DNA of 64,000 nucleotides from Raffaelea ambrosiae. Taxonomy: Eukaryota > Ascomycota > Sordariomycetes > Ophiostomatales > Ophiostomataceae. Position numbers and translations under genes: made by a program. Below, in pieces: positions 30,296 to 41,035 of this stretch. Location of the stretch: positions 759,173 to 823,172 of the forward strand of contig PCDI01000014.1 of NCBI GenBank assembly GCA_002778195.1, given 5' to 3'. Under the pieces are notes generated by a model. It saw only the letters and a program-made list of their open reading frames with translations, was not told the origin of the DNA and did no database searches. Numbering within the stretch: the stretch's first letter is position 1; each line of letters starts with the position of its first letter.

Positions 30296-30805
30296 ATTGC
30301 AGGCGCAACAGTAGGGAAGACGAGTCGACGGTGACGGCGGAAACTTGGCCGGCCCCGTGCTCACAGAAGCCCATGGAATACTACATAGCCTTTCCAATCC
30401 ATAGTCAAATTCAAACATTGGGAAGCATGTGGATCGACTGCAGGCTGAACAAACATGCAGTGAGCCGACGTTGAGCCTTAAATGCTACGCAATAGTCTAC
30501 GAGCAACTATTGGTTTGGGTTTCAGCCCAAGCTAGCTTGTCTCCACTAGTCCGCCTGTTTCCATCCACTTTTCATTCTCCTACCGAACTCGGGCCGACTG
30601 GTTCTGCGCCGTGAGATCTTTAAAATGGTCACGACGCGGGGACACATGGAATCCATTCAGACGCGGATGAACTTTCAATTCACATGGAATCCATTTCTGA
30701 GCCTCTGATATCGATACACACCAAGCAAAACAAGGCCACCACAAGGCAAAATCGCCCAGAAACCCCCACAACAACACATTGCGTCTACTCAGGCCCCGGT
30801 CCCGC
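30296..30805. other. Intergenic, 0.5 kb
   Basis: Spacer between the 3' ends of the peptide gene and the sugar transporter. Nothing further seen. Confidence 0.5.
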
Positions 30806-32455
30806 TCACACCTCCGTCACGGTGGTAGTCACGGCGGCCTGTTTCTCGTTGATGACGGACAGCGAAGGCATGTCGGAGTGCATGATGCCATCAAACACCT
30901 CGTCGATCTCTTCGAGAGTCCTGCCCTTGGTCTCGACCCAGCAGAAGTAGACATAGGCAAAGAACAGAAAGTTCCAGCTGGCATTGACCATGTAGGTTTT
31001 CCAGCCAATGGCTTCAAACATGTAGGGGAAGACCATGGTGACAAAGACGCCGCAGGCATTGGCCAGGAGAGTGTAGGTGGCCATGCCGGTGGCACGGATA
31101 TTGTAGGACAAGACCTCGGGCGGGTATATGTTGGTCAGGGGGGTCAGACCAAACGAATAGGCCCCGAGAAAGAGGAAGAAGGTGGCGACCGTGCCGTAGA
31201 CGCCCGCGGTGTTGGTCGAGTTGCCATAGACGGCGGTCATGATGCCAACGAGATAGAACATGAGGGTGCAGCTGCCCAGGGAGACGAGGCACAGCAGGCG
31301 GCGGCCGATCTTCTCGGAGAAGGCCGAGCCCAGGACGGCGATGACAAACTGCCAGGCAGACAGGACGAGGTTGATCTCCATCTGCGTCTTCGCGGAGGTG
31401 ATGCCGGCCTGGCTCAGCATGGTGCCATAGTAGTACGTGATGATGTTGGAGCCAGTCAGCATAGTCAGGGGTGCCACAGAGAGGGCGAGGTAGAGGCGCT
31501 TGCGGTTGGACGGGGTGCGGACGATCTCGCGGAAGCCGAGGCTCTTGCCGTCCGACTTTTCGTAGTCGAGCGTGTCGATGATCTCCTCGTACTGCACGCG
31601 CACGCCAGCATCCTCGGTGTTGGAGCCGTTGACACGAGCAATCACGCCCAGAGCCTCGTCTTGGCGGTCGTTGTAGATGAGCCAACGGGGCGACTCGGGC
31701 AGAATGGGGAGGATGGCCAGGACACACAGGGGGGCAAAGCCCTGGAGAATGCTAGGGATTCTCCAGGCCCAGTCGGACGGGTCGAGCTGTTGTGTCTGAA
31801 AATAGATGAGCATCTGGGAACACGAGGGCAAGAAGGGAAATAATAAAAGAGAGAAAGAAAAGGGAAAGTAGTTGAGAAACGAACAACGAAAACGAGAAAG
31901 AAATTTTGAATTTGAATTTAAATTTAAAAGAAAAAGAAAAGGTCTCGAGATAGGACTTACACCATAGCAGATACCCGTGGCCAGGAAACTGCCAAGAGCC
32001 CAGCACGTAAAGTACATGCCGAGGGCAAAGGACCGCACGCGGGGAGCCGTAGTCTCGGAAACATAGGCGCTTGCTGCCGTCTGCCCCAGGCCCTTGCCAA
32101 TGCCGACAATCATGCGTCCGGCAATAAACATGCCAATGTTCTGGGCGGCGCCGCTGATGGCAGCACCCACGACATTGAGGATGGCGCTCAAGGCAATGCT
32201 CAGCTTGCGTCCTTTCCAGTCGACCAGGTAGCCGGCGACGGGGGAGACGAGGATGGAGCCGAGATACGTGGCGGTGGTGTTGACGGCGGTGGTGGCGGTG
32301 GTGAGGTGGAAGTAGGCGCTGTAGCTGGTCATGACGTTGACGGAACCCATGACGGAGCCATCGTAGGCAATGGTGACGGAGTCGACGATGCAGACAGAGA
32401 TGACCAGGGCCGTGGTCAGGCTCATGCGGGCCGACTGGGGGAGGAACTCCAGCAT
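30806..32455 (-). CDS. MFS sugar transporter (lactose permease / hexose transporter type)
   Basis: Two exons on the minus strand, 32455-31961 and 31795-30806, giving 494 residues. The 165-nt intron (GTAAGT..TTTTCAG) happens to be open in frame, so an unspliced reading gives a spurious 549-residue protein with a Phe/Ser-rich insertion. Splicing joins GICYG to TQQLDPSDWAWRIPS, the usual sugar-porter sequence. Family marks are AYDGSVMGSVN in helix 1, GYLVDWKGRKLS, FIAGRMIVGIGKG, PESPRWLI, and VETKGRTLEEIDEVF near the C-terminus. It probably imports a mono- or disaccharide. The next minus-strand gene is an intracellular GH3 beta-glucosidase, suggesting beta-glucosides such as cellobiose as substrate (inference). 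Confidence 0.9.
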   Translation of the reverse strand: MLEFLPQSARMSLTTALVISVCIVDSVTIAYDGSVMGSVNVMTSYSAYFHLTTATTAVNTTATYLGSILVSPVAGYLVDWKGRKLSIALSAILNVVGAAISGAAQNIGMFIAGRMIVGIGKGLGQTAASAYVSETTAPRVRSFALGMYFTCWALGSFLATGICYGVSPISRPFLFLLNLNSNSKFLSRFRCSFLNYFPFSFSLLLFPFLPSCSQMLIYFQTQQLDPSDWAWRIPSILQGFAPLCVLAILPILPESPRWLIYNDRQDEALGVIARVNGSNTEDAGVRVQYEEIIDTLDYEKSDGKSLGFREIVRTPSNRKRLYLALSVAPLTMLTGSNIITYYYGTMLSQAGITSAKTQMEINLVLSAWQFVIAVLGSAFSEKIGRRLLCLVSLGSCTLMFYLVGIMTAVYGNSTNTAGVYGTVATFFLFLGAYSFGLTPLTNIYPPEVLSYNIRATGMATYTLLANACGVFVTMVFPYMFEAIGWKTYMVNASWNFLFFAYVYFCWVETKGRTLEEIDEVFDGIMHSDMPSLSVINEKQAAVTTTVTEV

Positions 32456-33228
32456 GCTGGGCAGATGTGGAAGCAGCAGAGCAAGGCCAGCGATCTATTC
32501 GGAGGCATGCAGGGGAGAAATGGAGCGCGGCGCAGATGAGCCCGTTTCGAGCAGCAGGGGAGGCCGCGCAGTTATTTATCAAGGACAACAGACTGCAGGC
32601 CTGGCGTTGCACTGTAGCCTCCCAGCTTCTCTTGCCGCCAGACGACCGTCCATCTCGAGTTGCGGGTTGGGGTGGGGGCTCGTCTGCACGTTCGTCTGAA
32701 GACTGACGCAGCTTACAGGGTACATGGCCGAGAATCGTCACCCAAGAATGTTGCTGTGCGGGTAACCCCTATCGCAGCACATGGCTGGGAGCAAATCACA
32801 GGACGCCAGTTTGTTATCTGTCGCCGGTGGTGGTGGATCCAGACTTCCTGGTCGGTGTAAGTTGGCGCAAGGGTGATCTCCGTGTGCTCTTTTTTCTACA
32901 GGGCATGCAGGGTAACAGAATGCGACTTGCAGGGGATGCTGTCTACTATGGACACGCACAGTTGCACAATCAGCCACGGCAGCGTTTTGCCACTCGCAAT
33001 CTCTGGAGTTTCCAGGACGGTGGGTCATATTATCATAGCAGTGATCAGAACCGAGAGTTGATGCCACGATCCGGGGCCTGTGGTGACTGGAAATGTATAA
33101 AAAGGCGCTGCCGGACACCTGTTTCTGTCTGAAGGCCTGTCTGTTCTTGGCAAAGGCTTCTCTGCCTGCTATCTCGCCCGCGTCTTGCCCGTGCCCACTG
33201 TCTTGGCTCGACACTCCAACAGGGCGCC
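32456..33228. promoter_or_regulatory. Upstream region of the sugar transporter
   Basis: This spacer of about 0.8 kb lies between two minus-strand genes. A TATAAAAAG sequence near 33098 on the plus strand is followed by a pyrimidine-rich leader but no supportable plus-strand gene. Confidence 0.45.
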
Positions 33229-35805
33229 TCACACAACTGTAACTTCTACCTCGGAGACAATGTCTCTGGAGCTCGTCCCGAGGAAGCACTTGTACGTGCC
33301 GGGATCCACTCTCCATTCTCCACCCGATGCAGGCCCGCCCTTGCCTTGCACGTCGAACCACGCTACGGCGCTGCGGTCGAGGCGGATGGCGACCGTCCTG
33401 GCGCTGGCCCTGGGCACGAGCACCTTGGCAAAGCCCGCCAGCGCCTTGGGCGCCGCGTCGCGCCCCGTCTGGCGGATGACGGGCGACGGGGCGATGTAGG
33501 CCTGCAGGACCTCGGCGCCGTCGCAGGCGCCCGTGTTGTGGATGGTGGCGGAAAGGACCGCCGTGGCGGACGGGTCGCTCGCGGAGATGGTGCCGCGGAC
33601 CGCGACGCCGTCGACTTGGAAGGTGGTGTAGCTGAGGCCGTAGCCAAAGGCCCAGAGCGGCTGGACGGCCCGGGCGTCGAGCCAGCGGTAGCCGACCAGC
33701 GTGCCCTCGCCGTACTCGGCGTAGTCGTTGGCGGCGTCGCCGGGGAACCAGCGGTGCGAGCCGTGGTCCGCGAGCGTCTTCGGGAAGCTGATGGGCAGCT
33801 TGCCGCTGGGGCTGACGCGGCCCAGCAGCACGTCGGCCAGCGCGTTGCCGTTCTCCTGGCCCTGGTACCAGGCGTGCACGATGGCCGGCACGGCGGCGGC
33901 CCAGGGCATGGCCACGGCGCAGGCCGACTGCGTGACGACGACGGTGTGGGGGTTGGCCCGGCCGACCGCCGCCACCAGGGCGTCGGTGTCGCGCGGCAGC
34001 GCCAGCGACGTGCGGTCGGAGCCCTCCTTCTCGGTCTCGTTGTTGTGGCCCACGACCACGACGACCTGGTCGGCCGCGGCGGCGGCAGCAACGGCCTCGG
34101 CAAAGAGGGCCGCCTCGTCGATGCGGCGCTGCACGCCGACGCGCAGGCCCGAGAGCGTGTGGAAGAGCGTGTTGTCGTGGGCCGGGATGGGCGGCGGGGC
34201 GACGACGTTGTCGACCCGGAAGGCGTAGGCCCGGCCCGCCTCGAGACGCATGCTGGCCAGCCGGTTGACGCTGCCGCAGTTCATGAACGTGCCGCCGGGG
34301 GTCGTCCAGTCGTAGTTGTCGATGAGCAGCACGTCGTCCATGTACAGCCGCGCGCGGCCCGTGTTGGACAGGCTGAAGTCGTACGTGCCGCTGGCCGTCG
34401 GGGTCAGGACGCCCGTGGCTCGGTAGCAGTGCGGGCGTCCGCGCAGGCTCGCGGGCGTGTCGCCGTCGCTCATCATGAAGAGGGCCGCGTTCTGCCAGTG
34501 CGACGTGCCGACAACGGGGCCCTCGAAGTTGTGGCCGGCATAGAAGTCCAGCTGGATGCCCGTCTGGCGGCCGTCCGGCGTCTTGAGCATGGGGCCCGGC
34601 AGCGTGGGCTGCAGGTTCGTCAGAATGCCCTGGGCAAAGGAGATCTGCACGTCCGGGTTGGCCTCGGTGACCGCCCCGGCGATCGACTCGTACGGGTTGG
34701 TGATGTAGTAGGGGTTGACGGCCGCACTGCCGGAGCCGCCGGTCGTGGGCGTCTTGGCGTTGGGGCCGATGATCGCCAGCTTCCGGATGTGCTGCGGCCT
34801 GAGCGGCAGCACACCGCCGTCGTTCTTCAGCAGCACGATGGCTCCTGAGGCGGCTTCGCGCGCCGTCTGGCGGAACTCCGGGAGGTCCAGGTCGCGCTCC
34901 TTGCCGGCCTTGGCGGTCGCGTCTTCGTCGTTCGCCGGCTCCGGGTCGAGGAGGCCGGCCCGCTGCAAGAGAGTCAGCAGCCGCCGCACCGAGGCGTTGA
35001 GATGGTCCTCCTCCGACACCTTGCCCTCCCGGACGGCCCGCCGGAGCTTCTCACCATAGCGGATCGGCGGCCCCGGCATCTCCAGGTCGGTGCCGGCCAC
35101 GATGCTCTGCACCGTGTCGTTCAGGCCGCCCCAGTCGCTCATGACGAGGCCCTGGTAGCCCCATTCCGTCCGCAATATGTCGTCCAGCAGGAAGGTGCTG
35201 CAGTCGGCGTGGTGGCCGTTGATCTTGGGGTAGGCGGCCATGGCCGTCCACGGGTCGGCGTGCAGGGCCATCGCAAAGGGCCGCAGGTAGATCTCGCGCA
35301 GCGTCCGCTCGTCGATCTGCTGGTCCATGTTGAAGCGCCGCGTCTCCATGTCGTTGGCCACGTAGTGCTTCATGCACGCGCCGACGCCGTGCGCCTGCAC
35401 GCCGCGGATGTAGCTCGTCGCCATCGTGCCGGTCAGGAAGGGGTCCTCGCCAAAGTTCTCAAAGTTGCGTCCGCCCAGCGGCGACCGGCTGATGTTCATC
35501 GTCGGTGCCAGCAGCACGTGTGCGTTCTTGCTGCGTGCCTCGGCGCCCAGGATGCGTCCGACCCGCTCAACCAGCCCCGGGTCGAACGTGGCCGCCAGCG
35601 AGATGCCGCACGGGATGTAGGTCGTGTGCGTGCCGTCTATCCACGTGGCGCCGCGCACGCCGGCCGGCCCGTCTGTGGCCTTGAGACTGCGGATGCCCAG
35701 CCGGTCCACGTTGAGCGTCTCCCACATGTTCTTGCCGGCCACGAGGAGACACTTTTCTTCGAGAGAGAGCTGCCCGAGCAGCGCCTCGATTCTGTCCTTG
35801 GCCAT
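33229..35805 (-). CDS. GH3 beta-glucosidase with PA14 domain, intracellular
   Basis: Single-exon protein of 858 residues starting MAKDRIEALLGQLSLEEK, with no signal peptide. The GH3 N-domain shows LKATDGPAGVRG, SRSPLGGRNFENFGEDP and MKHYVAND, and the catalytic nucleophile Asp224 in GLVMSDWGG. The second alpha/beta domain begins around 310 (LLKNDGGVLPL). A PA14 insertion covers about 400-545 (LDFYAGHNFEGP; YDFSLSNTGRARLYMDDVLL). The C-terminal fibronectin III-like domain ends the protein. It should hydrolyse terminal beta-glucosyl residues in the cytosol. Its place beside a sugar transporter on the same strand fits uptake followed by internal cleavage of beta-glucosides. Confidence 0.94.
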   Translation of the reverse strand: MAKDRIEALLGQLSLEEKCLLVAGKNMWETLNVDRLGIRSLKATDGPAGVRGATWIDGTHTTYIPCGISLAATFDPGLVERVGRILGAEARSKNAHVLLAPTMNISRSPLGGRNFENFGEDPFLTGTMATSYIRGVQAHGVGACMKHYVANDMETRRFNMDQQIDERTLREIYLRPFAMALHADPWTAMAAYPKINGHHADCSTFLLDDILRTEWGYQGLVMSDWGGLNDTVQSIVAGTDLEMPGPPIRYGEKLRRAVREGKVSEEDHLNASVRRLLTLLQRAGLLDPEPANDEDATAKAGKERDLDLPEFRQTAREAASGAIVLLKNDGGVLPLRPQHIRKLAIIGPNAKTPTTGGSGSAAVNPYYITNPYESIAGAVTEANPDVQISFAQGILTNLQPTLPGPMLKTPDGRQTGIQLDFYAGHNFEGPVVGTSHWQNAALFMMSDGDTPASLRGRPHCYRATGVLTPTASGTYDFSLSNTGRARLYMDDVLLIDNYDWTTPGGTFMNCGSVNRLASMRLEAGRAYAFRVDNVVAPPPIPAHDNTLFHTLSGLRVGVQRRIDEAALFAEAVAAAAAADQVVVVVGHNNETEKEGSDRTSLALPRDTDALVAAVGRANPHTVVVTQSACAVAMPWAAAVPAIVHAWYQGQENGNALADVLLGRVSPSGKLPISFPKTLADHGSHRWFPGDAANDYAEYGEGTLVGYRWLDARAVQPLWAFGYGLSYTTFQVDGVAVRGTISASDPSATAVLSATIHNTGACDGAEVLQAYIAPSPVIRQTGRDAAPKALAGFAKVLVPRASARTVAIRLDRSAVAWFDVQGKGGPASGGEWRVDPGTYKCFLGTSSRDIVSEVEVTVV

Positions 35806-36800
35806 TGTATGTTCTGACTCTTGACAAAGTAGGCCTTGACAACTCTTGAGCTCTCAATTCCGTGAGTTCTCAATTCTGCGAGTTCTCAATTCTGTGAGTT
35901 CTCAATTTTGTGGGTTCTCAATTCCGTGAGTTTTCAATTGACCGTGAGTCTCAATTGACCGTGATCAATTGACAACCTCGACTATTCGCGGTAACTCGCA
36001 TAGCAAAGTTAGGGGTCCTTTAAGCGGGACGTCGCAGCTGACCCAGGACATCGCCGTTTGTTTTGTCCACTTTCTTAGCCTTGGTCTGAATACGCGTTTT
36101 TATTTTTACAGAGTCACTCCACCAGTGGGGCTAGCCTTGCTTCAAGACCGTTCTGTAAGGTCGTCTCTGACAAGGACGTCCCGGCAGGCAATCTCATGAA
36201 TGCCATTGTTTTCTTCGTGCTTCGCAGAATTTCGGCATCTTCCAGCGGTTCTCGACTGACCCATGTCGCCCGGGTTTCGTTCTTTTTCCCAGGTTGGCAG
36301 TCTGTTGCGAGCAGCAAATCGCTCCCTATGATAGTCCCCAGTGGTGTCTAACAACCCCGGACTTCACCGCGCAGCAACGTACAGTGCCTCTGCTAGCGGA
36401 TGTGTATCTGCCTGTGGGGGACACATGGACTTGTCCGCCATCCCCAATCTACAACCAAGGTCGACGGACGGTCTAGATGGCCGTCTGCGCTGGATCCCGA
36501 AATTGGATTATGGATCCATCCACCATGGACGTCAGCAGGACCGCCTTGGCTGCTATTCGTCGCTGTATTGCTGATTGCTTTGTATCTCCCTTTTTTTGTT
36601 TCTTTTTTTCTCCGTTTTTCCATCTTAGCCGTGTAAGACAAGAGTCTCCCCTGTCGTCATTTCGAGTATTCATATACTTTTGGCTACGTAGCACTCGACC
36701 CAGCTTCCTCGCGAATGCTGTGTGAATCTATCTCATTTTTCCCTGTTGCTCTCCAGTTCTTCGGCCTCCTCTGCTCTTGACCTCCTACCCAAACCCCAAG
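35806..36800. promoter_or_regulatory. Divergent promoter of GH3 and the FAD monooxygenase
   Basis: About 1 kb between divergent starts, with a 16-bp tandem repeat close to the GH3 start. No gene seen. Confidence 0.5.
35853..35932. repeat. 16-bp tandem repeat upstream of GH3
   Basis: Five exact-length copies of CTCAATTCTGTGAGTT with one to three substitutions each, followed by decayed copies to about 35970. The array starts 48 bp upstream of the GH3 ATG. Confidence 0.85.
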
Positions 36801-38181
36801 ATGGGCTTCGAGAACAAGCGCATCGCCGTCGTGGGCGGCGGCCTCGGCGGCATGGCCTTTATGAACTCGGTGCAGCATGCCAACCTGCCCAACGTGCACT
36901 GCTACGAGGCCGCCTCCCAGTTCACCGAGGTCGGCGCCGGCGTGAACATTACGCGGAACACGAACCGCATCCTCGATGCCATGGGTGTCGGCCCGGACAT
37001 GCGCTGGAAGTCGTCCAACAACCCGCCGTGCTACATGGAGTACCGCCACTACCGCACCGGCGAGTACCTCGGCCAGATCGACGAATTCGGCGAGCCCAGG
37101 TCACGACAGATCCACCGTGCCCATCTGCTCGAGGCGCTGCAGAAGAACGTGCCCGACACGCACATCTCGCTGGCGAAGCGACTCGTGGGCATCGCGTGGA
37201 GCGCCGACCGGAAGTGCTACGTGCTCTCCTTCCAGGACGGCACCACGGCCGAGGCCGACATCGTTGTGGGCTGCGACGGCATCAAGAGCGTCATCCGCCG
37301 GCACCTGGGCCTGTCCGACAACCCCATCTACTCGGGGCAGATGGTGTACCGCGGCTACGTCAGCTACGACGACCTGACGCCCGAGACGTCGGCCCTGCTG
37401 CGCAAGACGGTCAACTTCCGCGGCCCGAAGCGCCACGTGCTCACCCTGCCCATCGGCAACGACGAGTCCCAGACTGCGCGCGTGGGCGTCATCGGCTTCA
37501 TGACCGAGCCGCTGGAGGGCTGGACGTCCGAGTCGTGGCTGGCAACCGCCCCCGTCGACGAGCTCTATGCGCATGTCCAGGACTGGGCCGGCGCGGTGCA
37601 GGAGATCATCGCGGGCCTGCGGAAAGGCCACGCCGACGGCCAGATCCTGAAGCAGACTCTGTACGTGCGCGAGCCCACGGACAAGTGGTTTGAGGTCCCA
37701 AAGGACTGTCCGGGCTCGGGCATCATCATCATTGGCGACGCCGTCCACTCCACTCTTCCTCACCAGGGTAAGAATTTCCTATTGGAGACGTTTCCGGGAA
37801 TGCATGCATGGCTGACACGCCCCAGGCCAAGGAGCTTGCATGGCCATCGAGTCCGGGTTTGCGCTGGCCCAGACACTCAAGAACTGGAAGAACGAGGACC
37901 TGGGTGCGGCCTTTCAGTATCTCCAGGATCTCCGGAAGCCTCGCACGGACCGGATCACTCGGTCCAGCTACGAGACGGGCAAGATGGCCAGCGCCGACAT
38001 CCCCGAGGAGCAGTGGGCGACGGCATTCGACCCAGCTGCTGTGCGCGAGCGGATGCGATGGGTCATGGAGTACGATCTCATTGGAGAGCTGGTCAAGGGC
38101 CTGGGGCTGGACGGCACGTCAGGAATGGCAGGCAAGGCGGACGAGCCCGAGGCCCCAGCACAAGTAAAGGTAGCCAGTTGA
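36801..38181 (+). CDS. FAD-dependent monooxygenase (salicylate hydroxylase-like)
   Basis: Two exons, 36801-37767 and 37826-38181 (58-nt intron GTAAGA..CCCAG), giving 440 residues. The ATG at 36801 is used; a frame extension upstream begins only at TTG. The FAD-binding GxGxxG is in RIAVVGGGLGGMAF near the N-terminus. Later come VVGCDGIKSVIRR (the DG motif) and GDAVHSTLPHQGQGACMAIE (the second FAD/GD motif), which is completed only across the intron. This is the group A aromatic hydroxylase pattern. It probably hydroxylates a phenolic or heteroaromatic acid using NAD(P)H. No pathway partner is adjacent. Confidence 0.9.
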
Positions 38182-40048
38182 GAATGGACGTGACATGCAA
38201 ACGACGAATAAATGAAGTGTAAGCAAAATGAGATTCCGGTCCATGTTCCAGGGTGTCTGCATGAGAGGCTGTAGAATTCCGCAGCAAATCGAGTCGTTGC
38301 TGTAAGGTCAGCACTATGCACTGATGTAAGCACTGTAAGTACTGTAAATACTGTTATCCAACCCGAAAAACCTCACTGCCTCCCCTGCAAATCACGACCC
38401 GGCTTTGGGGCCGGGCACAGGCGCTGCGCAGCCTGGCGTGGGCGCTAAGCAGGTCTGCACAGGCGTGCACAGGGCGCGCACACTTAGGTGTCCGTCTGCG
38501 CCACAGTATTTGCACGGTTATAAGCATACTCGTCCATTAACGAGGGACCCAAAACGAGGAAAATACTCTTCAGGGGAGGAGGCCCAAACAAGTCTTGGCG
38601 AGTACTGTATAGTCCTTATGAGGTGATATGGTTCTATATGATTCTTAATACCTATGCATAAATATAGTGCCTTCCCAGAGACTTGTCAGAGTTCCTCCTT
38701 ACGACTATCTGGCGTACGTTATTTTATTCCTTTTACCTTATACTGCAAACCGTCTTACGTACTAGCCAAACTATGATTTCTCGTAGTGTAACCCGGGGCC
38801 GAAGAGCGACCCATCCAGACGATGTTATTTCCTCACCTTGGCATTTGACTCTTGTCGTTTTTTTCTGCTTTTTTTCTCTCTTTTTTTTTTGTTCTTGTTG
38901 TTTTCTGATGTTATTGCCTTCAGTTGTCTGGGTTCTTCTTTCTTCTTCTCATTTCTATTCCCCCCCTCCCCTTCTATCTCTCGTTTGCTCTAGGGTGCCA
39001 TGCGTGCCACAACCAGTTAGATACGAACTTTTCGTAGGCTTCAGTACATCTCTGACCATGTGTCCACGCGCTCAGGCGTCCATCTGCATGAATGCCTTGT
39101 AGACCTCAAATTTCGCAATAGACCAACCAGCGCTTGTCATAAAGATACCTGTGAATACTACGCATTACACACGACCAATAATACGTACAGATGTACTACC
39201 AGGTATGGGTACATGCTGATGTGCGCAGTTGGAGTGTTTATATAGCCCGCCCATGCCACCGAACCCACCAAACCCGATTCCGTCCCTTGTTCTTCTTTCC
39301 ACCCTCAAAACCCTCGCCATCTCCAAATTTCGCGCAAGGGCAGCACCATTTTCGCGTTAGAGTGCGCGTACTCCGCTACCATCGACAACCACATCGCGCG
39401 CTCTCTTGCGCGAAAATGGTGCTGTCCTTGCAATTTCTTTTTTTTTTTCTTCTAGCAATTTTACAGAAGAGAAACTACGGTCTTCTCCCGCACTTCGGTG
39501 AGCTTTCTCACCAGCATCCCCATTTTTGTCGATCGTGTTATGCTGACTGCTGTAATTCAGAAATGGCCCCGAGTTCGTGTCTCCTAGATGTTTGGTCTCC
39601 CTATTCGGAAGGAAAAGGCACACACAAGACACACACGATGGCGGGCGTGCAGAATGTAGCAATATGCTGCGGGATGCCCTGCACACACAACATTGTCCGC
39701 TTTGTATGTCGGATCCGACTCACAATATGGAGAGCGAGACTCTGTCACGACACTCGGCCTCTCTGGGAATGGCCGCTGTTTGATAAGTGCTTGGCCCTCG
39801 GGCTACCTGTACGTCATGTCTCGATCTTTAGAGCTTGCAGAACACCAAACTGACATGCAACAGAGATTGTCGGACCCGGATACGTCGGTAAAAGGTCCCA
39901 ATTCTACATTGCACGATACTTGCTCTCTCTCGTGGACTTGTTCCACCACACAAATAACAAACACACGCAACGCAACGCAACGCAACAAAATTCCAACAAT
40001 CTCCCCTACAAATACAACATCTACCTATAGCCCATCTGCCAGCTTCAG
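38182..40048. other. Intergenic, 1.9 kb, with a strong hairpin
   Basis: No supportable gene. The stretch contains pyrimidine-rich tracts around 38860-38970 and 39435, a TATATAG sequence near 39239, and a 23-bp inverted repeat at 39334-39431. Confidence 0.5.
39334..39431. repeat. Inverted repeat, 23-bp arms and 52-nt loop
   Basis: The left arm 39334-39356 (GCAAGGGCAGCACCATTTTC plus GCG) and right arm 39409-39431 are complementary with one G-T mismatch. Confidence 0.8.
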
Positions 40049-41035
40049 ATGGACCCGGACCCGGACCCAGACAGGTTCATGGCCTGGATACTGGCTGAAG
40101 TTCCAATTGTCAATACATGCAACCTGCAAGAAAGCAGCCATGGCTCTGGCTCCAGCATGGAGAGCCCCGATCCGTCTTCCCTCTATGTCTCTCCTCATGT
40201 ACTACAACGTCCAGGGCAGGATGACGTTCAGGATGGCCTGATTCAGGCTGTCCCACAGCCGACTGTGCCCGGCGACTTCAGTCCCGATCCATCTTTTGAG
40301 GAAACAGATACATCACTGGCCGGATCGGGAGACAATTTGAACCCTACATCCCCAGAGCTTCTGGACAGCCAAGAAACCGAGGAGAACTGGAGCAGTTTCA
40401 CTTTCATGACAGACACCATGGACATCGTGGATCAGGCAACTTCCGACGCTGATTCTGGCACGGGACTTTTTTCCTATGACCTGGCAGACAGCAACACATC
40501 TTCCCTTTCTCCCTCTGCTGTGTTCTTCTCACCACCCTCAACAGACATTTCTACTTACTCGCAGTCGTCACCATCACAGACTCCATTGGATTTGACCGTT
40601 TCGCCTGTGATGCCACAGATAACACTGCTTTCACTGCAGCCAGCGGCGACGCCATCCCAGACGGCATACCAGACGGTATACCAGACGGCATGCCAACCTG
40701 TGGAGTTCCCTCCGCCCATGAACAGCCAAGCCAGCAGCAAGCGAAAGCCCCCGAGACTGAAAAAAGATGGTACATTGACCATGTACGTGGCCACTACTCT
40801 CGACATGCAAGACATATCTGGTCTTTACTAACGATCCAATAGGCGTGAAATCCGAAAACTCACAAGACCCGTAAAATGCCCAGCCTGCCCCGAAGGTTAC
40901 CCGTACAAGCCGCAGCTCGAGAACCACATGCGTGTGTGGCACCCGTCTCTGGCGCCACCGGGTGGGTGGGAACGGCCCATCTGTCCCAAGTGCCAGTCTC
41001 CCAAGGACAAAAAGCAACATGCTCAGGCATCTTAG
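40049..41035 (+). CDS. C2H2 zinc-finger protein, second finger truncated by frameshift
   Basis: Two exons, 40049-40782 and 40843-41035 (60-nt intron GTACGT..AATAG), giving 308 residues as sequenced. Residues 1-230 are a Ser/Thr/Pro/Asp-rich region resembling an activation domain. A basic KRKPPRLKKDG leads into the fingers. Finger 1, in exon 2, is complete: CPACPEGYPYKPQLENHMRV followed by WH. Finger 2 begins CPKCQSPKDKK, but the frame then runs to TAG at 41033. In the next frame the sequence reads NMLRHLRTCKGKKKGQ to a TGA at 41064-41066, exactly the missing His and Cys ligands. The shift sits at a run of five A (41009-41013). It is either a real truncating mutation or a one-base sequence error. 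Confidence 0.7.

Noticed and set aside
31796..31960. Phe/Ser-rich insertion in the sugar transporter
   Set aside because: It is a 165-nt intron that happens to be open; splicing restores the family sequence.
33185..33499. 104-codon plus-strand frame after a TATAAAAAG site
   Set aside because: Overlaps the 3' end of GH3 in antisense; no domain.
33346..34848. 500-codon plus-strand frame opposite GH3
   Set aside because: Antisense shadow of a GC-rich gene; no domain and biased composition.
36777..36800. TTG-started extension of the monooxygenase
   Set aside because: Not a plausible start; ATG at 36801 leads directly into the FAD motif.
39191..39853. 220-codon frame downstream of a TATA-like site
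   Set aside because: Runs through the hairpin and T-rich tracts; composition not protein-like.
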